A stretch of 64,000 bases of DNA. Origin: Adiantum capillus-veneris. Its lineage: Eukaryota > Streptophyta > Polypodiopsida > Polypodiales > Pteridaceae. The DNA lies in assembly GCA_014529385.2 (NCBI GenBank), contig CM043962.1, positions 127,665,470-127,729,469 of the forward strand, read 5' to 3'. A model generated the notes under the pieces. That model did no database searches, was not told the DNA's origin, and saw only the letters and a program-made list of their open reading frames with translations. Made by a program: the position numbers and the translations under genes. Of this stretch, positions 19,504 to 30,301 are shown one piece after another (within the stretch, counting starts at the first letter, position 1; every line of letters begins with the position of its first letter).

Positions 19504-19685
19504 CGGTCTAGGTGTTCACCTGGAGCTGCTAAATCAACTTTTTTTTCATCCTCCGGTCCATCATAAGATTCGTTCTCCCTTCTTTCTCGAATAGGTTGGG
19601 TTAATACCACCTTCCTATCCTCTATTGTGAATTTCCTGTAGTGAGAGGGAACATCCATGTTTTCCTTGATTTTGGCGTTTTCGTC

Positions 19686-20903
19686 CTATCCACTCTCAAT
19701 TTCTGTCGTCCAAACTTCTTTCAGAGTTTTCTTGAGCTCTCTGTACTTGTTTCTACGTTCTAACTTGGACTCCGTGTGTTCTCTGTTGCGCTTGTTCTTT
19801 TCTGATTTTTCTGTTTCAGTTTTCTTTTCATTCCTTTGAACTTGATTTCTTGAGCTTCTTTTGTCTTTTTGTAAGCTCTTTTTCTCATTGCCTCTCATTC
19901 TTCCAGAAATCTTGTCCTTAACACAATCTTCCGCCCTTACTAGCATTAGGAATTGATTTTTTCCTCTTATTCTAGGCATCGGATTGGTTCTAACCCCCTT
20001 TGTTTTTCTCTTTGCTCTATAGCGTTTCTGGCGTTGTTTAGTTTGGTTCGGAAAATCATAAAATCGGACATCCGTTATAGTTTCTTCATTTCCGCTTGAA
20101 TTGTCCGTTGACTCCTTGTCTGCTTCATTTCCCCACTCTAGATGATCGGGAATGTCGTGAAACACCTCTTCTTCATCTTCCTTTTCCAGTGTATCGTTCT
20201 TTTCAGTTTCTTTTTCGAGTATAGTTCTCAGCATGAAGGACGGAACCACGTCGTACCCGTCCTTGTCGCAAAATTTCGTTGTGGGACCATCCGGAATTGC
20301 ACAAATATCTAGGGTTGCTAGAATGTGTGTCCATTCTAATGGTTCAAGCGTGTCCTCTGAAAAGGGTTCTCCTATATAAGTTTCGTCTTCGATAGCCCTT
20401 TCTAAAACATATTCTTCTCGCCTCAGACTTACACATTTCGAGGCTCCACACATCCATAACTCCTTGGGCTTACCTAACCAAGCTGGAAATTCGGATCCCA
20501 CCAAAGTAGCTGAATCAAACTCCTCTACCGGTGTTCGGTTCACATCTTTGTAGCTATGGTCTTTTAGGTTCACACGTGTAGTGGTTTCCATATTTCTAAG
20601 GTATATGTGATCGTAGCCCCAATCCTGGACCATTTTCAGCTGTCTCATGAATGGTCTTCCTAGTATGATATCATAGTTATTCTCCTTGCCAAAATCGACA
20701 ATAGCAAAAGTATGTTCGTATTCAATGCCGCAAGAAGTCACTACGACTTTCTCTAATAACCCCATAGGTTTCTCCATGTGTCCATCTGCTAATTGGAGTT
20801 TCAACCTAGTCTTCCTTATTGCTGGTTTCCCCCATTTTTTCCAGATTTCTTTTGTAGCAATGGCTACCCCAGCTCCGCTGTCTAGTATTGCCATCGTGTT
20901 CAC
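19686..20903 (-). CDS. pol: Aspartic protease (first) and linker
   Basis: Open for 405 codons in a frame different from gag, which it overlaps; the apparent GTG start at 20903 is only where gag ends. Upstream codons in this frame already look coding (TLPVEFQGVN), so the join is probably a mutation or programmed frameshift near 20945. Residues 5-95 are a retropepsin: AILDSGAG with catalytic D8, and IILGRPF near 76-82. The rest is a charged linker containing LEWTHILATLD, shared with the copy at 71-403, and Lys/Arg-rich sequence. A TAG stop ends it at 19686. The linker frame continues beyond that stop towards RT. Confidence 0.88.
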   Translation of the reverse strand: MNTMAILDSGAGVAIATKEIWKKWGKPAIRKTRLKLQLADGHMEKPMGLLEKVVVTSCGIEYEHTFAIVDFGKENNYDIILGRPFMRQLKMVQDWGYDHIYLRNMETTTRVNLKDHSYKDVNRTPVEEFDSATLVGSEFPAWLGKPKELWMCGASKCVSLRREEYVLERAIEDETYIGEPFSEDTLEPLEWTHILATLDICAIPDGPTTKFCDKDGYDVVPSFMLRTILEKETEKNDTLEKEDEEEVFHDIPDHLEWGNEADKESTDNSSGNEETITDVRFYDFPNQTKQRQKRYRAKRKTKGVRTNPMPRIRGKNQFLMLVRAEDCVKDKISGRMRGNEKKSLQKDKRSSRNQVQRNEKKTETEKSEKNKRNREHTESKLERRNKYRELKKTLKEVWTTEIESG

Positions 20904-23900
20904 TCCTTGGAATTCAACTGGTAAGGTTGTATTCCCCTTTCACCTTCGCAATACTCTCCGACCTTGTTTAAGGGTACAGGCTTAGCGTTCTTTTGTGGTT
21001 TGCTCAGCTCTTGTATACCCTCTTGCAGTCTCGATGTTGGGTCTTTTATCCCAAATTTCTCCAAGCATTTTCCTACAGTGGTCCACATATGTGGTCTTAG
21101 CCTCAAAAGCTCAGCTAGAGTGATAGTGCATGTCACTGGTGTTGACAAGATCTCTATCAATCCTTGCGAGTCCATGACTTTTTCTGATGAGATTCTTCGT
21201 GAGGGAAGTGCTCTAATCTCGGATTTTGCTTCATACTCTCCTAAGTATGAAGGTAAGGTATTCAGTGAGTGAGGTTTGCTCTCCATTGTTCTAACAGAGC
21301 CCCCATCTCCCCAGTAAGATTGCAGATCCAAGTCCACTTGAGATCCTGCCTCAAATTCCACTATGGGAGGATTCCTGATGTCCTTTTCCCAATTTGTCTG
21401 ATTAGCTTGGCAACTTAGCTCGTTTGCAAAGTTTGCCTCTCTCACCTGTTTCCAAAATTCATTGTAATCCTCATCTCTTCCGTAAGACCTCTGTATGACT
21501 GGATGAAAACTCTCTATCTCCTGATCGGTTGTGTTCAATACTATGCGGTCATCCTTGTGTGTATCTTCAGACTTTTGTGCACTGTGAGTCTTTCCAGCTA
21601 CCCGTGAAATGATAGTCTCTTGCTGAATTGGGTTTTCCGTTCCACAATTCATTGTTTCTCTTAGTGGTTCTAATAAGGCTTGTGCAGTCTCGATCATTCT
21701 CTGGCACATTTCAAGTCTCTGCTTTTCCAATTCCGCGTTTGGGTATGTCATCCACCTCTGTTCTTGTCTTTGGTTGTTCTTTAACCTAGCTTCGTAAGCT
21801 CTCATCAGTGCGTCCAATGGTTCGTGTACTTTGTCGACTAGCACTGATCCCCCTGAGCTTAAGCTCGTTGTTTCTTTGATACTCTTTTGTTTAGTTCTTT
21901 CCGTGCTCATCTCTCGTTTCCCGTTTTGACTCTCAAGTTTTTCTAATCTATCTTTAGTTCGCTTTAGTTCCTCAGCTAGAATAGCGTCTTCACGTTCTTT
22001 TCTCAACTTCATGTGTGCTTTTCTAGCTTTCCATGTGTTTCTTTGACTCCGCGGTCCTTGACTAACCACTTCAGTTGCTAACTTTCCATTCTCAGGTTCT
22101 CTAGTGGTTTTCTTAGCTTGAGCTCTAGTAACAACTTGCGTTGGTATCAGAGTTTCATTTTCAGACCCACTGCTGGTAGGAATAGTTTCTAGCATATTCA
22201 ATGTCGTCTTTTGCACTTTGTTTGGATTCTTTGAACAATCCTCAATGAAGTGAGTAACCCCACACTCAGTGCAATAAGCGTTAATTCTAATGATTTCCGT
22301 ATGTGGACAAACATTCATTAGATGGTCACCTCCACACTTGTAACAGGGTCCTAGTGCTGGTCTTGGTCCCACTTGATTCGTCCTTTGTGGATAGGATGGT
22401 CTTTGTCCTGTTAACCCTCCATGAGCTATGAACATCAATGTTCTTGCGTCCAAATTGTATCTCTCTTCATCAGAAGCACTTGTAACTGTTGGTATTCCAA
22501 CAGTCCCAATCATGCCCCATGGTTCTGGTTGTTTGGGTTCTTCTGGTGGGTAATACACAGTTGGAGACACGTGTGCACCAGATTCTTCATAATAGGCTTG
22601 AACAGGCACTAAGGCTTGTTCTTCCTCATTCTCTAAGGTTGGTGCATATCTAATGCCCACTGGTCTTGCTCCTGGTAAAGGTGGTTGTTGTCCCAATATC
22701 GGTTGCGGTCTTTCTATCCCCATAGGTCCTGGTACATTTCCCGTTGGGTATCGAGGTACTGGATGTACCTGAGGTGGTGCTAATTGAGCAGGAGGTGCAT
22801 ACTGACGCTCCCTTACATACCCTTTGTTGTAATAGCACTCCTTTGTTGGATGGTTTGTCCATTTTTGTTCAATCGCACACCATTTCAGTGGTTTTGGCAA
22901 TGGTTTTTGGTATGGTGCCATCCTTTTTAGAGCCTCTTCTATCATTTGCTCTACATTTGGCATGGTTGTTGTTTGAACATTCCTTTTAGTAGTAGTCTCG
23001 CTCGCTACGGAGGAAGAGCTACTGGATGCAAAATCTGTATCCGCTGACACCTCTCCATAAACAGTACAGTTATCCACTAAGTACAATGCTTCTCTCGTTA
23101 CTTGCTCGAAACTTGTACAAGCTTTCAAGTGCAAGTCCTTTTTGAGAGTGTCGTTTCTCAATCCTTCAATAAAGAGAACAGATAGTCTGTCATCTTGTGG
23201 TCGTTCACGTAATGGACATCTCTCAATGTATTGTTTGAAGCGAAGTGAAGCTTCCTTCACTTTTTCGTGTTCTCTCTATTTAAAAGCATATATTTGTGAG
23301 ACCGTATTGTGCTTAATCCCTCGTTTTGAGAATTCCTCACCAAACTCTCTTAGCAAATGGTCAATGTCATGGAATCCCCCTCTGTTCAGTGGTTGAAACC
23401 ATGTCAACGCCGTACCTTCTAGAGTAAGACCAAATCCCTCATATTGTGTATGGAAATCTGTTATCTACTCAGCTCTTAAGACTTGCTTAAAGAGTGACAC
23501 ATGTGCATACGGATCTCCTGAACCATCATACTTCTTTGGCATACACTTGGCTACTTGAGATGGTCTCATACGTCTATGGTCTGCTACCAATCTCATTGCT
23601 CCTGTGTCCCGGCTAAAGCGTTCTCTAGCATCATGGACTTCATGGGTTACCCTTGTCGGTTCCCCTGCCCTGAGTCTACTACTAGGAGGTAAATGTGATG
23701 GTTCCGCTTCGAACCTTGGACCTGGAGTGGTATACGTGGGGATTGGAACTGCACTACCTCGATTCGTATCCATTGACTCTCTGGAATGTAATGATCCCAT
23801 TGGTCCGGGCTTCGAGTACTGAGGTTGACTGAAAGAGTCAGCAGCCTGAGTTCTTTGTCCTCTTGTCGTCATTGGGTTTTGCACTCCATTTGTTGGTGCT

Positions 23901-24736
23901 GGTCTTTGTGAGCTAGAAGTAATATAATACTGATGTAGTGGTCCCCCAAAGTATGTATATCCTTCTAATTCTTTCTTGCCCATTGTTGAGTATTGCCTCC
24001 CATACTTGTCGTAAGCGACAATTTTCACTTCCGATCCCTCTGTGTAGGTAAAGACATAAAGTCTTTTTTGGTCTGTCAACTCTCCGGTGTAGGGTTCTTC
24101 ACATCTATAATAGAGATCTTGCTCCCCATTATTATATTTGTATAGCCCCACATAGATGTTATCAGTGTTGATCCTTGTAGTTTCATTCTCTCTTCTTAAC
24201 CTCGCATCAGGGAAGTTCATTATTGGTGCTTTCTCCTCAAGTTCTTCATCTACTTTGGCTTTGGTGCCCATCAATCCCCACTTGTCCACAATGTTAGGGT
24301 TTAGGACTACCAAGTACATGGTACCCTCGTCATCTAGATATCTATCTCCGCTATAGCTCACAAGCACTAAGTCCTTGAACTCACTAGGTCTATCTTCTAT
24401 CTTTACACAATAGCGGTCCATTCCATCTTTGTAGATCTTGGCACCTTGCTCATTGTCGTATTGGTATTGTATGAACAATAGCTTCATTGTGGCGGAAGGG
24501 TTTGATGATCCTGCTACCATATTTTCTCTGTTGTTTAGGTTCAAGTGTTCCAAGTGTTCGGTGAAAATCTCGTAAGATCTCTCCGAAGAAGTATCAGAAA
24601 CACTTCCTTCAAAGATCGGCTCTAATGTTTGCACCCAACTTTGGTTCACACTTCCCTCGGTTAATATGACACTTGCTTGTTCCCCTTGTTTTGGTTGGTT
24701 ATTCTGGAGATTCCTGCCCGATCTCAAATTCATCAA
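20900..24736 (-). pseudogene. gag: Large gag of family I (~1,280 codons, two stops)
   Basis: Two open segments, 24736-23465 and 23260-20900, share one frame interrupted by TAG stops at 23465-23467 and 23276-23278, each one step from CAG. The N-terminal part starts MMNLRSGRNLQ. The conserved gag core (LTWFQPL, FSKRGI, LSVLFIEGLRN) spans the two stops, about 23440-23070. Then come a Cys/His segment (WCAIEQKWTNHPTKEC), a Pro-rich stretch, and two zinc knuckles at residues 306-318 and 330-342 of the second segment, both C-x2-C-x3-H-x4-C, one residue shorter than the usual knuckle. The remaining 440 residues are long, charged and partly coiled-coil. Gag packages element RNA. At about 1,280 codons it is unusually long. 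Confidence 0.85.
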
Positions 24737-26115
24737 TTCCCCTAAAGGACTTTAACTTTTCCGTCTCGGCAATTTGTTTTCCCAAGTTTTTGTGGTCAGA
24801 ATTGATCCAAACTGATTGATACTTGGTCAATTGTTTAATCTTGTCAGCTGGACAACTTCTGTTTCATCAAGTGAGAATTTTGTTGCAGTTATGCTGAAAA
24901 AGACATTATACGCGTATGATGTCTTTTTCCACAGATTTGGACTATTTTGGTTATGCTCACTCTCAGTAGCCCCCTTATGCTCTGTCCACTCACAAAATTC
25001 AGTTTGAACTCTGTTTGAGCAAGTTATGGCTAATTTAGGCTTTTCTTGGCAATTTTCCGTTTTTGACTTGTTTTGGGTCAATTGTGATCCAAATGGGATG
25101 AAACTTGAAATATAACCTCTAGACAGCTATTACAATGGATCTGTGTTGGCAAAGTATCAAAATATGTCCAAAATTAGGTCAAAGACATCATACGCGTATG
25201 ATGTTTTTTTCATCAATTTGGGTCAAAACTTGCTTTCTACAATGTTTGTAACAATCTTGTCAGGTCAGATATCAAAAATAAGCAGTGGATGTGCTAAAAG
25301 ACATTATACGCGTATAATGTCTTTTGTCCCAGATTTTTACTAGTCTTGGTTTTAAGCCTTCTCCAATGTTTATAATTGAGTTTCAAGTGTTTTTGTCAGG
25401 TTTGAATGTAAAAACAAGATCTGAATCCAAAATTTCCTATTCTTTGCGTTTCTTGGACTCCGGCTTGTCTTTTTGGGTTTCTTTGAGTGTTAATGCTCTT
25501 GTTTTAAGTTGAAATTAGGGTATAACCCCCCTTTTGAACACTCTGGTAAAGTCAAAATTTCTGTTTTGGTCTCTGTTTGGTCATTGTATGATGTCTAAAG
25601 TTGCAGATTTCCAGTTTTTTGGCACAGAATCCTTCCTAAAGCTTTCTCAAGTGCTCAGCAACTCCCAGATACACATAAAATTTCTCTGACTTTTGTTTAT
25701 TGCAAGTTTCACTACTAACTCGACGGTTTAGTGATCTAACATGCAATCAACCATATCAAGCAAATACTCCAATGATTACTAGCTCTAGATCAGGATCAAA
25801 TGAAGTCCTACCTAAGCTATTCCTAATCATAAAATGGGTTTGGTAATTGTGATTTTAAAGAGATTCACTGCCACTCACGGACTAGCAAATTCTTCTTCTA
25901 TCAACAACTACTCAACACCAACAAAACAACAAACAAATCTAAGCTAAACTAAAAATACTGTCAACACGGAAAACCCAGGAATACCCCACTTCCTAGTATC
26001 TCTCGAGATCTTCGGATTCCACCACTCCTAGATCTTTTCTAACTAAAGTATACAAAGTAGTTTATACGACTCACCTCGTAGGATTAGTCTAAGGTCACCT
26101 ACTTAGGGCTCTCGT
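24737..26115 (-). other. Family I 5' leader
   Basis: About 1.4 kb between primer site and gag without a supported gene. It contains three palindromes (24901-25322), similar in setting to the 3' array. The part from 25700 to 26115, next to the primer site, is plain AT-rich leader. Being long and repeat-bearing, it is a likely site for packaging or translation signals, but none can be assigned. Confidence 0.6.
24901..25322. repeat. Three 22-bp palindromes (5' side)
   Basis: Copies start at 24901, 25184 and 25300, spaced 283 and 116 bp. The third is a perfect dyad in which both arms carry the compensating change (ATTAT with ATAAT). The first has a one-base asymmetry. The second is followed by T-runs and has lost its final C. 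The sequence family is the same as in 12480-13489. Confidence 0.9.
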
Positions 26116-26132
26116 CCCTGGCAGCGGCGCCA
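26116..26132 (-). promoter_or_regulatory. Primer binding site, tRNA-Asp type
   Basis: Minus strand TGGCGCCGCTGCCAGGG, two bases after the 5' LTR. Compared with the complement of the 3' end of plant tRNA-Asp (TGGCGCCGTTGCCGGGG) it matches at 15 of 17 positions. Athila-group elements use this primer. Confidence 0.8.
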
Positions 26133-26758
26133 AATGTTAAGGCAGTTACGCCGCTAGCGGAAGCTAAATAGCGAGAACTCAACCAACAACAGAATTTGTC
26201 AAACGAGGACGGAGCTTGACTCGCAGGCGCATGGAAACAACTAGGTGGGTGTCAAATCACCTACTCGACCTTCTAATGACAATCACTACTAAGGAAATCA
26301 AATCTAAGTTCTAAAATACGCAAGTGACTGAAATCCGTACTACGAACGAATGCTATACGAAACAGGATCAAGAATCATTGAATCGATCTCAAACTCAAGG
26401 GGAAGTCTATACACTAGGTAAGAACAACACCTTAAAGACTTGAACTACAAAATCAACCTATAACCACTCTGTGCGGTAAACGCGTATGAAGACAGACCGA
26501 AAAATACAGGTGATCGAAACTTGACCCCGATGGTACTAATGTGTAGCTCTACTCGTTGTGGTTCTGTAGATATGCTGCACGCTCCATTCAGACACACGAG
26601 TTGGAAGAAAACTCACACCGAAGCTCGTAGGAACTTACCACACATAGAAGCCGACAACGCGCACTCTTGGTATCTGTGCATAGCTCTCGCCGTTTGTAAC
26701 ACAATGGCAGTGTCGCTTCTCCAATGGCGGCTCCGTAGCTCGCGTAGCAAGTAGATAA

Positions 26759-26761
<3 letters not shown>

Positions 26762-26831
<70 letters not shown>
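26762..26831. repeat. CT microsatellite inside the 5' LTR
   Basis: About 35 uninterrupted CT units. The corresponding run in the 3' LTR (about 8680-8700) has roughly 10. On the minus strand it lies downstream of the predicted TATA box, so it would be transcribed. Confidence 0.95.
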
Positions 26832-26833
<2 letters not shown>

Positions 26834-26903
26834 ACACAGTCACGGCGCTCCAAAAACTCACTTTGATTAATAATCTGCCTCCTTTAGGTTACAAAAACTT
26901 TGG

Positions 26904-26911
26904 CTTATATA
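26904..26911 (-). promoter_or_regulatory. Candidate TATA box of family I 5' LTR
   Basis: TATATAAG on the minus strand within the 5' LTR, about 210 bp after the start of the LTR in element orientation. It is conserved in the other LTR. A transcription start would lie about 30 bases further on, which is inferred. Confidence 0.5.
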
Positions 26912-27120
26912 CCTCAGCCTTGGAGGTGAGAACATCTCTAACTAATTACATCAGTAAGTGAAATTACTTCGGGATTACAAGCTGGAAACTCAATTGAGTC
27001 CCGTTACTTAATGAACGGCTCAAATCAAAATTAATGTCGGAAAGACACTTATTACAATCAATGGTTACAAAATGATGAGTGTGAGCAAAAATGTGGGTGT
27101 GATCCTCTGCTGGCTCAACA

Positions 27121-28841
27121 TTAAGCTACGCCATGTAGCTATGCACTTTCAAAAGTCCGCCAGACAATGGTGGTCTAGCCTACGAGCCAACGGTGAAGCT
27201 CCATGAACATGGAAGGCTTTAAGAGCTTCCATTATGAAGCAATTTTTGGCCACCGATGCCAAAGACAAAGTACTCACCGAATGGCGAAGCTTAAAGCTCT
27301 CTCCCAATGAATCCATCCAAAAATATGTAGACAAGTTTTGGGACCTACAACTCAAAGCCACTGTCTTCAAAAGGTTGAATTTTGGAGAGCAAAAGCAACA
27401 ATTTTGTGCGGGCTTAACCGAAGAAATGGCGGAGTATGTCAACTCCCAAAGACCACGTACCATATCGGCGGTAATACACCACACTATGGTCGCCTCTCGA
27501 ATCAATTTCCAAACGGGGGCAAAAAGAAATAATAAACCCCCGGAAAACAAGGGTTCCAATGAGCCTAAGGGGAAGGACAATCTCCAAAAGTCTCCTAAGG
27601 GCAACTCCAACAAAGCTAAAGAGAAGGGAGTTTACAAAGGTAAGAAGAAACTCTCTCCTGAAGAGCTTGAGCGTTATCGTAAGGATAACCGGTGTTTCAA
27701 GTGCGGCGAACAAGGGCATGCGTACCGCGCTTGTCCCCAAAAGAACAACCGCCAAGATCCTCCTAGAGCTTCCTTGGTTGATATCCAAGAGGAGGAGACT
27801 CACCAAACTCACCACAAAGGATCTCCTCTATGCCATGCTTGGGGAAAGGTAAGAGAACATGATGCTTTTATTCTCTTTGACCCTGGTTCTACTCACAATT
27901 TTATATCTATGGAGTTAGCCACCAAGCTAGGCATACAATCCTATGAGATGGGAGATGTCCTACCCGCAGACAGTGCCTTCAAGGGGCAAGAAGCTTCAGT
28001 CACTCCCTTAATTGGGAAATTGAGGTTTCATGTCCAAGGCTATGTGGACAAAGAGGACTTGTTTATCTCTCCTCTCAAGCATGAGGATGTAATCCTAGGG
28101 GCACCATGGTTTGACCGTCTGGCTGCCGATGTTAAATTTCCTGAAAGGAGAATCTCCTTTAAGTTCAGGGAAAAAGACATGTATATAGATGCTAAGGAAA
28201 TGGGTCACACCATCCCCATTGTACATACACCAGCTTTCAACAAGTCAATAAAGAGCTCTATTTCCGTGTACATGATTTTTGTTAAAGATTCTCAAAATGA
28301 ACCTAATGCTTTAACAAACGAAAATAAAAGCAACCAAAAGGAATTAGAGTTATCCAATTTTCTCAAGGGGTTTCAAGATGTTTTTATTGACGACATCCCT
28401 TGTGAGCTACCTCCTAAACGAGGTAATGATGACCATGCAATTGAACTTCCAGGAAGTTCACCGTCTAATAAACCTCCTTATAGAGTTTCTCAAGCTCAAC
28501 AAGAGGAGATAATGCGGCAAGTGCATGAGTTAGTTGAGAAGGGCATGGTGAGGCCTAGCTCATCTCCATTTTGCTCACCTGTGCTATTAGTGCAAAAGAA
28601 AGACGGCACATATCGTATGTGTGTCGACTATAGAGCACTAAATAGGATCACTATCAAGAATAGGTTTCCCGTTCCACGGGTAGAAGACCTATTTGATAAG
28701 CTACAAGGATCGACCTACTTCAGTAGGGTTGACCTAAAGAGTGGCTATCATCAAATAAGGATAGTTGATCAAGACATTGTAAAGACCGCGTTTCGCACTA
28801 CATTGGTCTTTACAAATACATTGTCATGCCTTTTGGCTTGA
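27121..28841 (+). pseudogene. gag-pol: Chromovirus gag C-terminus, protease and start of RT
   Basis: Resumes the gag frame at 27126 (LRHVAMHF). A TGA stop at 27204-27206 (probably from CGA) precedes a 535-codon open stretch from 27234. Within that stretch, residues 1-92 finish the gag core, residues 154-167 are a CCHC knuckle ([14 protein letters not shown]), and residues 210-300 are the protease with DPG in place of DSG at 216-218 and [11 protein letters not shown] begins after an [15 protein letters not shown] block and contains [11 protein letters not shown] and [15 protein letters not shown] one-base deletion near 28808 breaks the frame just before [12 protein letters not shown]. Confidence 0.92.
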
Positions 28842-30301
28842 CCAATGCACCAGCCACATTCAACCGCTTGATGGAGAAGCTGTTCAGGCCTCATCCAACC
28901 TTCACTGGAGTGTTCTTTGATGATATTATCATCTACTCTAATTCATTGGAGGAACACAAGCAACACCTCCAGGTAATATTTCAAGTTTTAAGAGGGAATA
29001 AACTTTATGTTAATCGAAAGAAAAGTGAACTTTTCTTGCAAGAGATTCAGTATTTAGGTCACATTATCTCTCAAGATGGCATCCAAATGGATCCATCCAA
29101 GTTAGAGGTAATAAAAGGATGGCCTAAACCAAGGAATCTTCATGAACTAAGAAGCTTTATAGGTATGTGTGCATACTATAGACGCTTCATAGAAAAGTTC
29201 TCACAAATTGCAGGACCATTACATGACCTAACAAAGAAAAGCGTTAGGTATACATGGTCTGCTAAGGAGAACAATGCTTTCGAAAAGCTTAAAGAAAAGC
29301 TTATCTCTCAACCTGTGCTTACACTACCGGATCTCTCAAAACCATTTGAGGTCCAATGTGATGCTTGTGGTGATTGCCTTGGAGCTGTTTTGCTCCAAGA
29401 AGGGCACGCCATAGGCTATGAGAGCCGAAGGCTCGATCCTGCTGAGCAAGCTCTAGGCATATACGAAAAGGAACTCCTTGCAGTTCTACATGCCTTAGAC
29501 TCATGGAAGCACTATTTATTGGGGACTCCTTTCATTCTACGAACGGATCACCAAAGTCTTAAGTACTTCATGACACAGACCAAGCTCTCCGACAAACAAA
29601 TGAGGTGGGCAAATTACCTTTCGCAATTTCATTTTCATATTGCTCACATTGCTGGCAAGCATAATCAAGTAGCCAATGCACTCTCAAGACGACCGAGAGT
29701 GAATTCGGTTTCCATAGCAACTCACAATGATCTATCTTCAATGATAGATGAGTATGCTATTGATCCCGATTTTAGAGATGTGATTTCAGCCCTTACATTA
29801 GGGAAGAAAGAAGAACCATTTACTTTACAAGATGGTTATCTTCTCTATGGCAATAGACTATGCGTTACTAACTCTCTGCGTGAGAAAGTAATGTATGAAT
29901 CTCATGCTCCCCCGTATGCGGGGCATAGAGGGATTCAGTCTACCTTAAAGGGATTTGAAACATATTTCTATTGGCCTACCATGAAAGTGAACATACAAGA
30001 GTATGTTTCCAAATGTGTGGTATGCCAAAAGACAAAATTTGATAGAGGGAAGCAACCTGGATTGCTTCAACCCTTGCCAATCCCTAATTCACCATGGGAG
30101 AGCATATCCATGGATTTTATCTTTGGATTGCCTAAGTCTATCCATGGGAATACGGGAATATGGATGATAGTAGGCAGGTTCAGTAAACAAGCTCATTTTA
30201 TACCTGTCAAAAAGACTATCAAAGCCCATCAAATGGCAACCCTCTTCATTTCACAAATTTTCAAATACCATGGCTTGCCAATGTCCATAGTGTCGGATTG
30301 A
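28826..30301 (+). pseudogene. pol: Chromovirus RT (second half), RNase H and integrase
   Basis: Open for 491 codons. RT continues with [13 protein letters not shown] and the catalytic FFDD at residues 30-33. RNase H follows (VQCDACGDCLGAVLLQ, YEKELLAVLHAL, RTDHQSLKYF, NQVANALSRR). Integrase has the HHCC domain (HAPPYAGH ... CVVCQ) and the first catalytic Asp (SMDFIFGLP). The frame ends in TGA at 30299 directly after the second catalytic Asp (SIVSD), where the family has an Arg, so CGA-to-TGA decay is likely. The same frame reopens at once downstream. Confidence 0.93.

Larger units (their letters stand above)
8049..27120 (-). mobile_element. Giant family I Ty3/gypsy element (19.07 kb)
   Basis: Minus-strand LTR retrotransposon inserted into the chromovirus gag. 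Its LTRs are 942 bp (8049-8990) and 986 bp (26135-27120). A tRNA-Asp-like primer site lies at 26116-26132 and a G-rich polypurine tract at 8991-9005. In element order: leader with palindromes (to 24740), gag (24736-20900), protease (to 19686), RT-RNase H (19503-18082), two zinc-binding modules, integrase core, integrase C-terminal domain fused to a second protease-like domain (15129), palindrome array (13489-12480), accessory ORF (12312-9040). LTR divergence by eye is about 28 substitutions in 915 bp outside the microsatellite. Frames carry several stops and shifts, so this copy cannot be autonomous now. Confidence 0.95.
26135..27120 (-). repeat. Family I 5' LTR
   Basis: On the plus strand TGTTAAGGCAG...GGCTCAACA. 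Almost all of the size difference from the other LTR is an expanded CT microsatellite. Confidence 0.95.

Noticed and set aside
20930-20960. Programmed frameshift signal between gag and protease
   Set aside because: The frames do change here, but no heptamer fits the gag frame as a slippery site; ordinary mutation is equally likely.
26613-26861. 82-codon frame with Arg-Glu repeats in the LTR
   Set aside because: Product of the CT run read on the minus strand; the same place in the other LTR does not keep it.
27149-27815. Minus-strand frames of 130-150 codons opposite chromovirus gag
   Set aside because: They are antisense to a well-supported gag with knuckle and protease; no motifs of their own.
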